Shown here piece by piece: positions 24,475 to 33,749 of a stretch of DNA of 64,000 nucleotides. The DNA is taken from contig NZ_JADILK010000013.1 of the NCBI RefSeq assembly GCF_017355165.1, positions 37,605 through 101,604 of the forward strand, read 5' to 3'. A program made the translations under genes and the position numbers. The DNA comes from Bacillus sp. SD075. Its GTDB lineage: Bacteria > Bacillota > Bacilli > Bacillales > DSM-1321. Under the pieces are notes generated by a model. It searched no databases and was not told where the DNA came from. It saw only the letters and a program-made list of their open reading frames with translations. Each line of letters begins with the position of its first letter. Position 1 is the stretch's first letter.

Positions 24475-26814
24475 TTATTCCAAGGTCAGAAGCAAACGCT
24501 CCGTTGCATCGTTGAGCAAGAAAGGACTGGGTTCGCCAACCGTATATATCTGTAAGTCATGCATAGCCCTGGTACATGCGGTATAGAACAATCTTCGTAA
24601 GCTTTCATCACCATATGTTTGCACAGATGCATCATAAATGATGACAGCATCAAATTCGATGCCTTTGGCCAAATATGCAGGAATGACAACAACACCCTGT
24701 TCATATTCACTTGTGCCTTTCTGTACGAGTTTAATATCACCGATGATACTAAGGGCATCGTAAGCAGCGGCACTTTCGGCAGCGGATTTACATATTATTG
24801 CGATTGTATTATACTCACGACTTTGAAAGTCCTTGACTTTAGACACGATTTCGCCGTGCAATTTATCACGGCTAGGCACCTCAGTCAGTACAGGCTTCTC
24901 GCCTTCACGGTCGAATGCCTTAATTCGATGGCCTTCAGGAACTAGTTCACGTGTAAATTCTATAATCTGTTTTGTGGATCTGTAGCTTTGAGCCAACGTT
25001 ATACTCTCGGTTTCACTTAGTCCGTATAAACTGGTAAGCGTCTCGAAATCCACCCGTTCACTGGCATGAGCGAATATTGCCTGGTTAAAGTCACCGAGCA
25101 CGGTCATCCTTGCTGACGGAAACAACCGTTTCAAAAACTCGAATTGAAATGGAGAATAATCTTGCGCTTCATCCACAAGCACGTATTTAATAGAAGTATT
25201 CGTCTGAAACCCTAGAATTAGCTCCTTTAATAGTAAAAATGGAGTCGCGTCTTCGTAATGCAGTTTACCATCGTTCAGCATTTTTTGCGTTGATAAGCAA
25301 ATTTCCCTTTCTACAGGTGTTTTACCCTCGTTCCGCAGATCGATCCGTGTTTGATCGTCAAAAAGTTGCTTGTATATGCCCTTAATGTCGATAAAATGAA
25401 ATGCTTTTATCCGTTTGCGTAACGTCTTCAATTTCTTACGAACGATCATACGTGCGAGCATTTTATTCTCTTTCTCATAATCGTCAAAGGAATCTTCAGT
25501 AAGGCCGCGTTTTTTCTCTAAGTAGGTGTATACCTTTTGATAGTCTTCTTTGCTAAGATACTCGATTTCCTCCTGGACCCAAGGTTTTTTCAACTCCACC
25601 TTTTCCCTTTCATCAAGTAAATCACATAACCACTCTTTCAACTTTTCAATCCTATTGTGAAAAGTTAGTGTGGTGTCTGTGTTATAAAATCTTTCTGAGA
25701 TTTGTTGGGCCGTGACGAGCGTTTCCCCTCGAAACCTTAACCCTTTAAATATCAATCCGGATAATTCCAGTGTTTTACTGTATGCTTTGATCATCTCAAA
25801 GAAGCGAATTGAAGCCTTAAATCGGATACTCGCTGTCCGAGTGCTATAGGAAGGATCATCCGCTGCAGTCAATAAAAATTCCAGTTGCTCATAGGGGTCT
25901 TCAACTTGAAATGAGTCAGCCAGACGATGGTCCAAATATTCCTGGAATGTTACCTGTTGCATATTCTCTTCGCCAAGTTCGGGTAGTACATTGGATACGT
26001 AGTTATTAAACATTGAGTTAGGAGAGAATAGAATGATTTGATTGGCTTTTAGCCTATCTCGATACTTGTAGAGCAAGTAAGCGATCCGTTGGAGGGCAGC
26101 TGATGTCTTACCACTGCCAGCGGCTCCTTGAACAATGAGCAGACGCCCGCGATCGTTCCGGATGATCCTATTTTGCTCCCGTTGAATGGTGGACACAATA
26201 CTGTGCATATGCTTATCCGTTCCCTTACCAAGCACCTGCTGCAGTATCTCATCTCCAATGGTGAGACTCGTATCGAACATTGATTCGATAACCCCTCCCT
26301 TGATGATATATTGCCACTTTTTCTCCAGCATCCCCCGAATTATGCCTCCGGGAGTGGAATATTCTACTGGGCCGGGAGGAAAGTCATAATAGACACTCGA
26401 AATCGGAGCCCTCCAATCGTAGACAATGAAGTTTTCTCCTGTTGTATCAGCAAGAGTGGAGGTCCCAATATAAATATGTTCCGTAAGGGAAGACCCTTCT
26501 TCAGTTAAATCAATCCGGCCGAAATAAGGTACTTCCTGCATGCGGCGCAGTGTTGACAGCCTCTTGAAAGCATATCTATGTGCGCCTTCGCTGACTGACA
26601 AGTCTTGAGCCTGCTGCCTTAAGCCAATGATCGTCTCGAGGTAATCATCGAAAGTATCCATATTAACTTTGAGGTCATCCCAAAAGTGCTTACGGATATT
26701 AACAACTTCTTTCCTACGCAGGGAAGTTTCTCCTTCGATTTTGCTGATTTGCTTCGTAATGGTTTTCATCACCTCATCCAAACGTTCTTGCTCCTGCCGA
26801 ATTTCATTGTTCAT
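24475..26814 (-). CDS. helD: HelD, RNA polymerase recycling helicase-like ATPase
   Basis: 779 residues, near the 774 of Bacillus subtilis HelD. It has an N-terminal coiled-coil arm (EQERLDEVMKTITKQISKIEGE), then PYFGRIDL and NFIVYDWRAPISSVYYDFPPG typical of HelD, Walker A GAAGSGKTS, the UvrD-like motif LVDEAQDYSPFQFEFLKRL, and a C-terminal helicase motif (YTACTRAMHDLQIYTVG). HelD pulls RNA polymerase off DNA and works with the delta subunit in recycling. I use the ATG at 26814 (AAGGAG eight bases upstream); the GTG at 26823 touches the ribosome site. It interrupts the catabolic region and has its own terminator. Confidence 0.92.
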   Translation of the reverse strand: MNNEIRQEQERLDEVMKTITKQISKIEGETSLRRKEVVNIRKHFWDDLKVNMDTFDDYLETIIGLRQQAQDLSVSEGAHRYAFKRLSTLRRMQEVPYFGRIDLTEEGSSLTEHIYIGTSTLADTTGENFIVYDWRAPISSVYYDFPPGPVEYSTPGGIIRGMLEKKWQYIIKGGVIESMFDTSLTIGDEILQQVLGKGTDKHMHSIVSTIQREQNRIIRNDRGRLLIVQGAAGSGKTSAALQRIAYLLYKYRDRLKANQIILFSPNSMFNNYVSNVLPELGEENMQQVTFQEYLDHRLADSFQVEDPYEQLEFLLTAADDPSYSTRTASIRFKASIRFFEMIKAYSKTLELSGLIFKGLRFRGETLVTAQQISERFYNTDTTLTFHNRIEKLKEWLCDLLDEREKVELKKPWVQEEIEYLSKEDYQKVYTYLEKKRGLTEDSFDDYEKENKMLARMIVRKKLKTLRKRIKAFHFIDIKGIYKQLFDDQTRIDLRNEGKTPVEREICLSTQKMLNDGKLHYEDATPFLLLKELILGFQTNTSIKYVLVDEAQDYSPFQFEFLKRLFPSARMTVLGDFNQAIFAHASERVDFETLTSLYGLSETESITLAQSYRSTKQIIEFTRELVPEGHRIKAFDREGEKPVLTEVPSRDKLHGEIVSKVKDFQSREYNTIAIICKSAAESAAAYDALSIIGDIKLVQKGTSEYEQGVVVIPAYLAKGIEFDAVIIYDASVQTYGDESLRRLFYTACTRAMHDLQIYTVGEPSPFLLNDATERLLLTLE

Positions 26815-26829
26815 ATCAGACACTCCTTT

Positions 26830-27346
26830 AAAAAATGAGAAATTAGGGGTTGACTAGAGGTGGGTTTTACCTTACACTTATAGTAAGGGGTAAACTGTTT
26901 TGATTAATTTATAAATGTGTTTCTATACTAATTTATCATAATCTCTGAATTATATCAATGTATATTTCACATCAGTTACCATAATAAATCGTCGTTTTAA
27001 ACTCTAATTGAACATTTAAAGCCATTAGCCAGTTGAGCAAGTAGCTTGACTGGCCATTTTTATGACTATTCACATGATAAAAGCCTGAACGCTTGACCAC
27101 TAAGAGCGCCAAGGGCGGACCGCCCGCGGAAAGCAAGTGCCCTAGGTTCCAAGAATGTTCGAATTTTACAAACCCTCAATAAAACTGGCGGCAAAATCAA
27201 TTATCGAGTTTGTCGACAAACGAAGCCCTCCTTCATAGAGGGCTTTTTCGCTTTGCAGGATGAGTAAAGATATTGAATAATCCAGAATTAAAAAATGGAT
27301 AGCCACAAATAAGGCTATCCATCGTGATTTATAAATGCCATCTAAA
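26830..27346. other. Intergenic region with bcr-like repeat and a terminator
   Basis: No gene. About 27080-27165 is a GC-rich bcr-like repeat (GCGGACCGCCCGCGGAAAGC, then AAGTGCCC). An inverted GTTTGTCGACAAAC lies near 27209-27222. A strong hairpin AGCCCTC (27224-27230) with GAGGGCT (27238-27244) and five T forms a plus-strand terminator without an obvious upstream gene. Confidence 0.5.
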
Positions 27347-28324
27347 TCAATTTACCTTTACACCAGCTTTAATCAAGGTAGGCGGAGTTTCCCCCTGTAA
27401 TCCTGCTACAAGGTTGGTTGCGGCCAGCATCGCCATTTTCCGGCGGGTTTCATATGTTGCGGAACCGATATGAGGCAAAGTGACGACATTCTTCATGGAA
27501 AGCAGTGGATTGTCTTCCTGGACGGGTTCCTGTACAAAAACATCCAGTCCTGCTGCATGAATTTCACCAGTTTCAAGCGCCGCGATCAAGGCTTCTTCAT
27601 CCACTGTTTTCCCTCTTGAACAATTGATGAAAATGGCTGTCTCTTTCATGAGTTTGAATTCTTTTTCCCCCATCATGTTTTCAGTTTGGGGAGTTAGCGG
27701 TGTCATCAAGCAGACAAAATCAGATTGCTTTAACAGATCTTCCAAAGAACAGTATGCAGCTCCATACTTTTGTTCTGCGTCTTCGTTTCTAGATCTGTTG
27801 TGATATAAGATGTTCATATCGAATCCAAAACGGGCCCTTTTTGAAATGGCAGATCCTATTCCGCCCATTCCGATAATGCCTAATACTTTATGATGGACGT
27901 CCACGCCAAACGATTTTTCTCCGATATTCGATGTCCATTGCCCTGATTTAACCATTAGGTCCAACTCAGGCATTCTTCTCGCTGTGGACAGCATCAACCC
28001 CATAACCGTATCGGCTACTGTCTCGTTCAATACCTCAGGAGTGTTCGTAGCCAGGATTCCTCGATTGGACAGCTCCGTTACATCCAAATTGTCGTAACCA
28101 ACCGATGAATTACAAACGATTTTTAATTGCGGTGCTTGATCCAGTAAAGTTTTATCCACCTTTAATCCTGAACCTAATATACCTTGTGCGTTCTTCAGCT
28201 CTTGGAGAAATTCAGAATAATTTTGTGAGTCAAGACCCTCAAAATAAACGACATCACAAGCCTCTTGAATATAATCCAATACTTCTTGATCCACTTTCTT
28301 ATAGATGATTACTTTCGGTTTCAT
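27347..28324 (-). CDS. D-2-hydroxyacid dehydrogenase (glyoxylate/2-ketogluconate reductase type)
   Basis: 325 residues from the ATG at 28324, just behind GTGAGG; the frame extends to 28378 but has no ribosome site there. It has the NAD-binding GMGGIGSAISKR (near residue 150), catalytic arginine in NCSRGKTVDEEAL, the Glu in LDVFVQEP and the histidine in LPHIGSATYETR. It would reversibly reduce a 2-keto acid such as glyoxylate, hydroxypyruvate or 2-ketogluconate. It ends the minus-strand unit started by Nramp-like gene 2, separated by about 100 bases, so transporter and reductase may share a transcript. Confidence 0.87.
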   Translation of the reverse strand: MKPKVIIYKKVDQEVLDYIQEACDVVYFEGLDSQNYSEFLQELKNAQGILGSGLKVDKTLLDQAPQLKIVCNSSVGYDNLDVTELSNRGILATNTPEVLNETVADTVMGLMLSTARRMPELDLMVKSGQWTSNIGEKSFGVDVHHKVLGIIGMGGIGSAISKRARFGFDMNILYHNRSRNEDAEQKYGAAYCSLEDLLKQSDFVCLMTPLTPQTENMMGEKEFKLMKETAIFINCSRGKTVDEEALIAALETGEIHAAGLDVFVQEPVQEDNPLLSMKNVVTLPHIGSATYETRRKMAMLAATNLVAGLQGETPPTLIKAGVKVN

Positions 28325-28423
28325 CACTGATACCTCACTTCCAATAAAGTAGACCCCATCGGGATCGAATGTCGACATAACCTTTATGTTTTGAAATACC
28401 TCTATCTATAATCTACCATTATT

Positions 28424-29737
28424 TTAAATAAAGGTAGTAGCTAATTGAACTGCTGACCAAACCGCTAAAATGGACGCCAAAGTTAAAACAATATTTTCGA
28501 ACCAGTTATTTTTATATTTCCCCATCAAGCTTTTTTGATTTGATAGCACCAGCATCCCAATTGCGATAATCGGAAAACCGATTATGTTTATTGCATTTAC
28601 GCCAATTGTCAAGGCAATGAAACCAGGCATGCCGGGAATCGACCAAATGATTGGCGTAACTAATACAAAAATCATAATCCATTTATACATGGGATCTTTT
28701 TCATATTTACCATTGTACTTTTCGCGTCGGCCTTTATTTATTACGTAAAAGGCATCTACTATCAATCTTGGAAAACCAGTTGACTTTCCTACTATACTCG
28801 CGAATAATACGCCAAATACCCCAAGATAAAAAATGTACCAACCAAATTGCCCTAACGACATTTGTAATGCCATCGCCAAGTCATCAATCGTTTCCACATG
28901 AATTCCATTCGGTTTTAAAATTTCCGCTCCAACAACCCAAATGGCCAAATTGATCACAATGCAAACTCCGATGGCAAACAATAAATCATTTCTTTGAACC
29001 TTTACATGACTCGGTTTCGTCCATCCCTTTTCTCTCATGAAATATGGATGGACAAAGTTCGAAATGGATCCTGCCACTGCACCGATAATTGAAATCGCCA
29101 CCAATAATGCCCCATGAACGCCAGTATCACTTGGGATGCTAAAACCAACCGTTCCTTTAATGATTTGCCCCACATCCGGTGTTGCTTGAATGGCTAGGAA
29201 CAAGAAGGCAATTGTCAATAATGCCAATAGCACTTTCATTACACTTTCAATTCTATTATAAATATTCCTGCCAATAAGCATAAACACTAATCCTACAACT
29301 ACCATCGAAGCTAAGAATGGCTGATTAACATGGAATAGGGTCGATAATACCTCCCCCGCGCCCTTAATCATATAGGCATTAAAAAGATGACCCATGATTA
29401 ATGCATAACCAAACATAAAATAACCGAAAAATGGATGAATACGCCCATAGCCTTCAAGAATGGTTAATCCCTCGGTGTTACAAAGCTGAAACCGAGCAAT
29501 AATATTAACGATAAGAAAACGAAGGATTAATGACAGGGCTAAAATCCACATTAAACTATATCCATAATCTGCACCGGCAACAGAAGAAGTCACCAGATCT
29601 CCGGCTCCAAGCCACGTTAACACGGCAAGAATCCCAGGACCATAGGCGGTTTTAAACTTCGTGAAGAAATTTGGTTTCTTACTTTCGATCTCAGGAACAA
29701 TCACAGTGGATTCAGCAAGATTTGATTGATTTTTCAA
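28424..29737 (-). CDS. Nramp-fold transporter without the canonical metal-binding motif (2)
   Basis: 437 residues from a TTG at 29737 (GGAG eight bases upstream); an ATG at 29755 would add six residues. It is a close paralogue of the protein at 22.7-24.0 kb: GPGILAVLTWLGAGDLVTSSVAGA shows GAGD in place of DPGN, and VAGSISNFVHPYFMREKGW replaces the MPHN helix. About eleven membrane helices. Placed directly before a 2-hydroxyacid dehydrogenase and behind a cre-like site. It may import the acid that the nearby enzymes degrade; substrate unknown. Confidence 0.75.
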   Translation of the reverse strand: MKNQSNLAESTVIVPEIESKKPNFFTKFKTAYGPGILAVLTWLGAGDLVTSSVAGADYGYSLMWILALSLILRFLIVNIIARFQLCNTEGLTILEGYGRIHPFFGYFMFGYALIMGHLFNAYMIKGAGEVLSTLFHVNQPFLASMVVVGLVFMLIGRNIYNRIESVMKVLLALLTIAFLFLAIQATPDVGQIIKGTVGFSIPSDTGVHGALLVAISIIGAVAGSISNFVHPYFMREKGWTKPSHVKVQRNDLLFAIGVCIVINLAIWVVGAEILKPNGIHVETIDDLAMALQMSLGQFGWYIFYLGVFGVLFASIVGKSTGFPRLIVDAFYVINKGRREKYNGKYEKDPMYKWIMIFVLVTPIIWSIPGMPGFIALTIGVNAINIIGFPIIAIGMLVLSNQKSLMGKYKNNWFENIVLTLASILAVWSAVQLATTFI

Positions 29738-29762
29738 GCTATTCACTCCATTCAAAAGAGTA

Positions 29763-29776
29763 TGTATTCGCTTTCA
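29763..29776 (-). promoter_or_regulatory. cre-like site upstream of Nramp-like gene 2
   Basis: On the minus strand TGAAAGCGAATACA matches the cre consensus at 13 of 14 positions, about 26 bases before the start codon. Apart from this the 29.76-30.09 kb spacer shows no gene. Confidence 0.55.
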
Positions 29777-30095
29777 TTTTTACTTAGCAAAAATACTTAG
29801 ATAACTCTAGACATCCAGAACTTGAAATTATGACAAAGCTTTATGTCATTTCCAGGATTGACATAAAGTTTACGCTGCAGTATGTTGTCATGCTTCATGT
29901 TGAAGTGAATCAGCTCTTAAAAAGCTCTCCTCCCATTTGATTGAATGTTTTGACTATTTACATTGAAATTGTAAGACAAATTAAAATGTAAGTCAATCAT
30001 AATATTTTAAGTTTCCTTGTATTTTCTTGCCTGTAAAATAATGATGCAATTTTCTATAGATTAGGGAGCAATAACCTTTACGAAAACAGCACAAA

Positions 30096-30126
30096 AAAAG
30101 AGACCTTTCTTTTAAAAGGTCTCTTA
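30096..30126 (-). terminator. Intrinsic terminator of the excalibur protein gene
   Basis: AGAGACCT (30099-30106) pairs with AGGTCTCT (30117-30124) and is followed by seven T on the minus strand. Confidence 0.8.
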
Positions 30127-30135
30127 GATTACTCC

Positions 30136-30414
30136 TTATTTTTCACAGGCGATCAAGTCTTTGTCACGATCGCTTTTTTTATTGGCATCATATAGCGCCT
30201 TTGAAACGTAAGGTTTGTATTTCGTTTTTCCTCCTTTATTTTTAACGGAAGATGTACGAGCTACGCCTCCTTTGTAGTCTTTATTCAATGCTGTACAGTT
30301 TTTATATGTCTTCACCTTCGTTTTGGCACTGGCAACATCATTTGCGCCAAACGAGAGACCCAATACTAGTCCAAAAGATAGTAAAACAGCAAATAATCGT
30401 TTCAAAATACGCAC
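30136..30414 (-). CDS. Secreted excalibur calcium-binding domain protein
   Basis: 92 residues: a signal peptide (RLFAVLLSFGLVLGLSF, cleavage near ASA-K) and then an excalibur domain (YKNCTALNKDYKGGVART, with a closing DRDKDLIACEK). The excalibur domain has a DxDxD loop like an EF-hand and two cysteines likely to pair. It is often found on extracellular nucleases and wall proteins of Bacillus; here it stands alone. Role unknown beyond probable calcium binding at the cell surface. Confidence 0.8.
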   Translation of the reverse strand: MRILKRLFAVLLSFGLVLGLSFGANDVASAKTKVKTYKNCTALNKDYKGGVARTSSVKNKGGKTKYKPYVSKALYDANKKSDRDKDLIACEK

Positions 30415-30575
30415 TCCATTTCCTAAATATTAACTATTTACTAATCATAATATATCATTTCATTATTTACAATAACTATCTTTCTATAGCTAGAGTTTTC
30501 TTAAATAAAGCCTGCTCTCACTTTATCAACTCCTAAGAAAAGACCGCCAATTCGGCAGTCTTCCTCTCATTGATT

Positions 30576-31133
30576 TTATTTTCCCTTACCTTTCACCCTG
30601 TAATGGACCTCTCCCGGTTCTTTACAAAAGGTGATTCCGCTTCCCGGTTCGTAATAAAAGGTCTTTTTGCCTAATGAGCGTTCATGAAAGGTCGTATGAA
30701 GATAGGATGCTTGGTCCCTTTTGAAAGCGAGCTGATTCTTGCTTAATGATGCAGGAAGGCAATGTCCGTAGTTTGTGTGGACAAGCGTTTCTTTTTCGTT
30801 CATTCTCTCTAACTCACGAATGTGGATGTAGGAAAACCAGACTCCCCCTCTTTTTCGGAATGAGCGTGAAGAGAACCAGACCATTCCCAGCTGGGCGTTT
30901 ATGCATACGGGCAGTCTGTATTTACCTCCAAGCACGGATTTGGCTGCTGCAAGTCCACCATCCAGATCCAACCCAAAGTGGTTTAACGTGTTATTCAGGA
31001 TTTCCTGGCGCGTTTGGGCAACATGGAATGTGTCGTCTCCTTCCACTACCGTAGTCATCTCCACACCATTGGCATCGTAACGCTCCAGCATTCCTACCGT
31101 TTCCATATTCAATAAATAGTTTTTTCGTATCAT
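30576..31133 (-). CDS. comK: ComK-family transcription factor
   Basis: 185 residues, near the 192 of Bacillus subtilis ComK. The match runs through the centre: PVCINAQLGMVWFSSRSFRK (ComK: 'PIMVDPSNQIFLFPTLSS'), VWFSYIHIRELE, then the CLPASLSKNQLAFKRDQAS and LHTTFHER blocks. ComK activates DNA-uptake genes by binding K-boxes. Several Bacillaceae carry two ComK paralogues, so this may be ComK1 or ComK2. I use the ATG at 31133 (GGGGAG eleven bases upstream); a GTG at 31145 is also possible. No com genes lie beside it. Confidence 0.78.
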   Translation of the reverse strand: MIRKNYLLNMETVGMLERYDANGVEMTTVVEGDDTFHVAQTRQEILNNTLNHFGLDLDGGLAAAKSVLGGKYRLPVCINAQLGMVWFSSRSFRKRGGVWFSYIHIRELERMNEKETLVHTNYGHCLPASLSKNQLAFKRDQASYLHTTFHERSLGKKTFYYEPGSGITFCKEPGEVHYRVKGKGK

Positions 31134-31165
31134 CCTTCCATTCACTCCCCATTTCCCTATTCCTT

Positions 31166-31258
31166 TTTATGGAGTATACTGGACATAGAGGCAGGTATAC
31201 TCCTGCTCGCAAGCCCTTAGGTGATTGTCTGACGGACGTCCTCACCTAGGGGTTTTTT
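31166..31258 (+). ncRNA. Candidate small RNA with two hairpins and a terminator
   Basis: Between comK and the DndB-like pair, on the strand opposite to both. Hairpin 1: GGAGTATAC (31171-31179) with GTATACTCC (31195-31203). Hairpin 2: CCCTTAGGTGA (31214-31224) with TCACCTAGGGG (31242-31252), then six T. The T-tract is only on the plus strand, and no plus-strand gene ends here, so a short independent transcript is a fair reading. No clear promoter was found. It could also shield comK from antisense transcription. Confidence 0.35.
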
Positions 31259-31291
31259 ACTGTTTTCACCATCACATTTCCCCTCACCTCC

Positions 31292-32329
31292 TCAACAGCT
31301 ATCCAGCCAGCGTACTAGCTCTTCGATATTGCATTTATCTTTGCTTAGGTAAAATAAGGGCGGCCGCCCTTTGTATACTCCTTTAAACTCCTTCCAAATG
31401 GGATTATCAGGGCTCCAGTCCACCTCATTCAATTTTGACATTCTCGTTGAAATCAGCTGTTTTCTTTGTTCGATATGCTGGTTTTCCATTTTGTCATTGG
31501 CATAAAGGGCCACGGCAACGAAAAGCGGATAACTGGCTAGCATGCATTTTGTGTAATCTCCCATCAATTGTGCAGGGTATAAGTCAAACAGTTCATTAAA
31601 ATACAGATGAATGAGTGTGATGTATTCACTGTTCGAAAGCGGATTATATGATACTTTCTCTTCAATGTTCACGTGTGCCTTCCCAGTCATGAAGATGCCG
31701 ATGACCTGCCTCAATTGCGACAGCGATAGCAGATTTTTATTGGCTGGACGATTGATGGACCGCTTTTCAAGTTCGACACCGGCTGATTTTAACGATTGAT
31801 GGGTATGGAGCACCTGATTGGTAATGACGTTGAGTTTGTTTCGCGAGTCAAATGAAATACGTTTGGAAAGGGCCACTTTCTTGCCTTTTAGATTAAGATC
31901 CAGATAGAGCTGGGATTCTTCCGCTTGTGTAAGCCCTTCAAATACTTGGAGCGCAATCGAGCTGTCCTTCATGAGTGAATCCAGTTCGTATGCTTGTTTC
32001 ACTTTTTCTTCATCCTTCTTTAACGCTTTAAGGATGCTGTTCTCCAATTGCGCGAACGCCGCTATTCGTTGGGTTCCATCGATAATCGATAGTTCGATGG
32101 GTTTTCCATTAGGGGTTATCCCAGTTCCTTCCCGGCTGTTCGCAACAAGTGGCGGTAGGTAAATATTTTTCGTTACTGCATTGTCCAAAAGATAGTTCTT
32201 GATCGACCGGACCCGCAGCTGGTTGATTTCCCTGGTGGCGATTTGACCATTGCGGTACATATGGACCAGTTCGATGATTGAGTAGGAAACCATCGTCCTT
32301 CTTTTCCGGTCCAATTCACTTAGAACCAT
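31292..32329 (-). CDS. DndB-like (DGQHR-type) protein B
   Basis: 345 residues. IIDGTQRIAAFAQL (D84-R88) corresponds to the DGQHR motif of DndB/ParB-like nuclease-fold proteins, with the middle glutamine shifted (DGTQR). A second family block follows: FEGLTQAEESQLYLDLNLKGKKV, matching the 'EeRQLFxDIN.K' block. DndB proteins regulate phosphorothioate DNA modification, but no dndACDE or dpt genes are present. The ATG at 32329 has GGAGGG upstream and overlaps the previous gene by 14 bases, so the two are co-translated partners. Function unknown. Confidence 0.65.
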   Translation of the reverse strand: MVLSELDRKRRTMVSYSIIELVHMYRNGQIATREINQLRVRSIKNYLLDNAVTKNIYLPPLVANSREGTGITPNGKPIELSIIDGTQRIAAFAQLENSILKALKKDEEKVKQAYELDSLMKDSSIALQVFEGLTQAEESQLYLDLNLKGKKVALSKRISFDSRNKLNVITNQVLHTHQSLKSAGVELEKRSINRPANKNLLSLSQLRQVIGIFMTGKAHVNIEEKVSYNPLSNSEYITLIHLYFNELFDLYPAQLMGDYTKCMLASYPLFVAVALYANDKMENQHIEQRKQLISTRMSKLNEVDWSPDNPIWKEFKGVYKGRPPLFYLSKDKCNIEELVRWLDSC

Positions 32330-33422
32330 GCAGCCACCCTCCTTCTTGTTCTATTGTTCGTTTGAACGCGAGAGCCGTTTTCTGGATGGCGTTCGTCGTC
32401 GAATGGTTTTTGACTCTGTTTTTCAAGGGGTCGTAGATGTGTAAAAACAGTGTATCATCATGCTTCCAAGTGCAGGCTTTCTTCAAATGCAGCATATGAT
32501 CGATGGCATCTTCATAGGGGATTTCGTGATGTTTGTGGAGTTGGTGGATCGTTTGGGCAAGGGCTATTTGAATGCCGGAGTAACCAGTTGTGAATGTAGT
32601 CCGGTCTGTCATCTTCTTCGGAAAGATCTTCAGCCATGACTCGAAAAACCCGGTTGCGATGTGGATGATTTCGGCCTTGGTCGCATCACCATAATTGGCT
32701 TTACCCGTTTTCGCGGTGACGTTTCCTTCAAATAAAGCGATAAGGCAGCGCCTCATGATCGTCAGCGTAGTTAACGCCGTACAGCTCACGTTAATCCTCG
32801 AAAGGGCGGCTTCTATCTCCATTTTACTTTCTAATATTCTGGCAATGTTCCGTGTCAGTTCTGCATATTCATCGCGTTGATCATACTTCATCACCAAACC
32901 GTTATGCGGCTCTTTTCGCTTCGTATTAATATCATTGAATAGCTGTCTTTCTTCATGCGTTTCCAGGTTTAAGTAGATTTGAATGGTGACGGGGTAGGTC
33001 TTTAACTTATCGATTTGATTTTGGAGCTTTGCCGCTTTGGAAAAGTTACCGATCTCTTCTTCCGTTTCCTTCCGCGCCCTTACGTGACTGATGGCTGAAA
33101 TGAGGGCATAGGTCCTATGCTGACCGTCAAGTATGTATATTTTACTTCCCGGCGTCAGTTCCCCGCCAACGGGCACTTCTTTAATCGCCCCCCTGCTCGA
33201 GAAGATGAATGGGGAAAAGTAAAAGTCCCCTTCCGATACAGAGTCGATGATGAACTCCCTGATTTCAGTCCTTCGATTGAGATCCAGTTTTCTTTGGACG
33301 GCCTCATCGACCTCGAATATCGCCTCCAGTGTCGAGAATTGAATCTGCGAGATTAATATTCTTTTCCCGAATTGGGTAAAACTGTTTCCGGCTATCGTCA
33401 CTTTCATTTCTTGATATGTCAT
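32316..33422 (-). CDS. DndB-like (DGQHR-type) protein A
   Basis: 368 residues. YILDGQHRTYALI (D99-R103) is the canonical DGQHR motif, followed by THEERQLFNDINTKRKEPH, both marks of the DndB/DGQHR family with a ParB-like fold. The rest is helical. The start at 33422 has GAGGTGAAGTGA upstream. It leads a two-gene operon with protein B; the two share the motif order but diverge in sequence, which suggests an old duplication and a heteromeric pair. No modification, restriction or phage genes adjoin it. Confidence 0.7.
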   Translation of the reverse strand: MTYQEMKVTIAGNSFTQFGKRILISQIQFSTLEAIFEVDEAVQRKLDLNRRTEIREFIIDSVSEGDFYFSPFIFSSRGAIKEVPVGGELTPGSKIYILDGQHRTYALISAISHVRARKETEEEIGNFSKAAKLQNQIDKLKTYPVTIQIYLNLETHEERQLFNDINTKRKEPHNGLVMKYDQRDEYAELTRNIARILESKMEIEAALSRINVSCTALTTLTIMRRCLIALFEGNVTAKTGKANYGDATKAEIIHIATGFFESWLKIFPKKMTDRTTFTTGYSGIQIALAQTIHQLHKHHEIPYEDAIDHMLHLKKACTWKHDDTLFLHIYDPLKNRVKNHSTTNAIQKTALAFKRTIEQEGGWLHGSK

Positions 33423-33701
33423 TCACTTCACCTCTCTGCGACCATTATCCTATTTAATGCTTTTTTTGTAAAACCGAGCTAGTTTTTACTCTTTCCAAAT
33501 TCGTTCCCTTTTGTGTCTGCATTACCTCTTTGATTGGCTTACTCTTTACAAAATTCCATCAAAGGGCTATACTTTCCAATTTCCTTTTCAAATCTGCTAC
33601 TCTTGATCGCCATTTTCTTTTTATTTTGTGTCCATTTAGAGAACAAACAGCCAATAACCATATAAAAGTGAAATGAAATGACATTTTTGTGAAGTTTTAA
33701 G
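33423..33701. other. Spacer without visible gene
   Basis: AT-rich, no supported frame on either strand. It holds the upstream region of the DndB-like operon on one side and the protease terminator on the other. Confidence 0.4.
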
Positions 33702-33749
33702 ACCACGTCAAAAAAGTCTATCTGGATGATAGACTTTTTTTGACGTGGT
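33702..33749 (-). terminator. Intrinsic terminator of the protease/inhibitor operon
   Basis: ACCACGTC plus an A-run and GTCTATC (33702-33722) pairs along its length with 33728-33749, giving a long nearly perfect stem; the A/T-tract is part of the stem. Confidence 0.8.

Noticed and set aside
30991..31245. Minus-strand frame across the start of comK
   Set aside because: It passes through the hairpins of the candidate RNA and has no family similarity.
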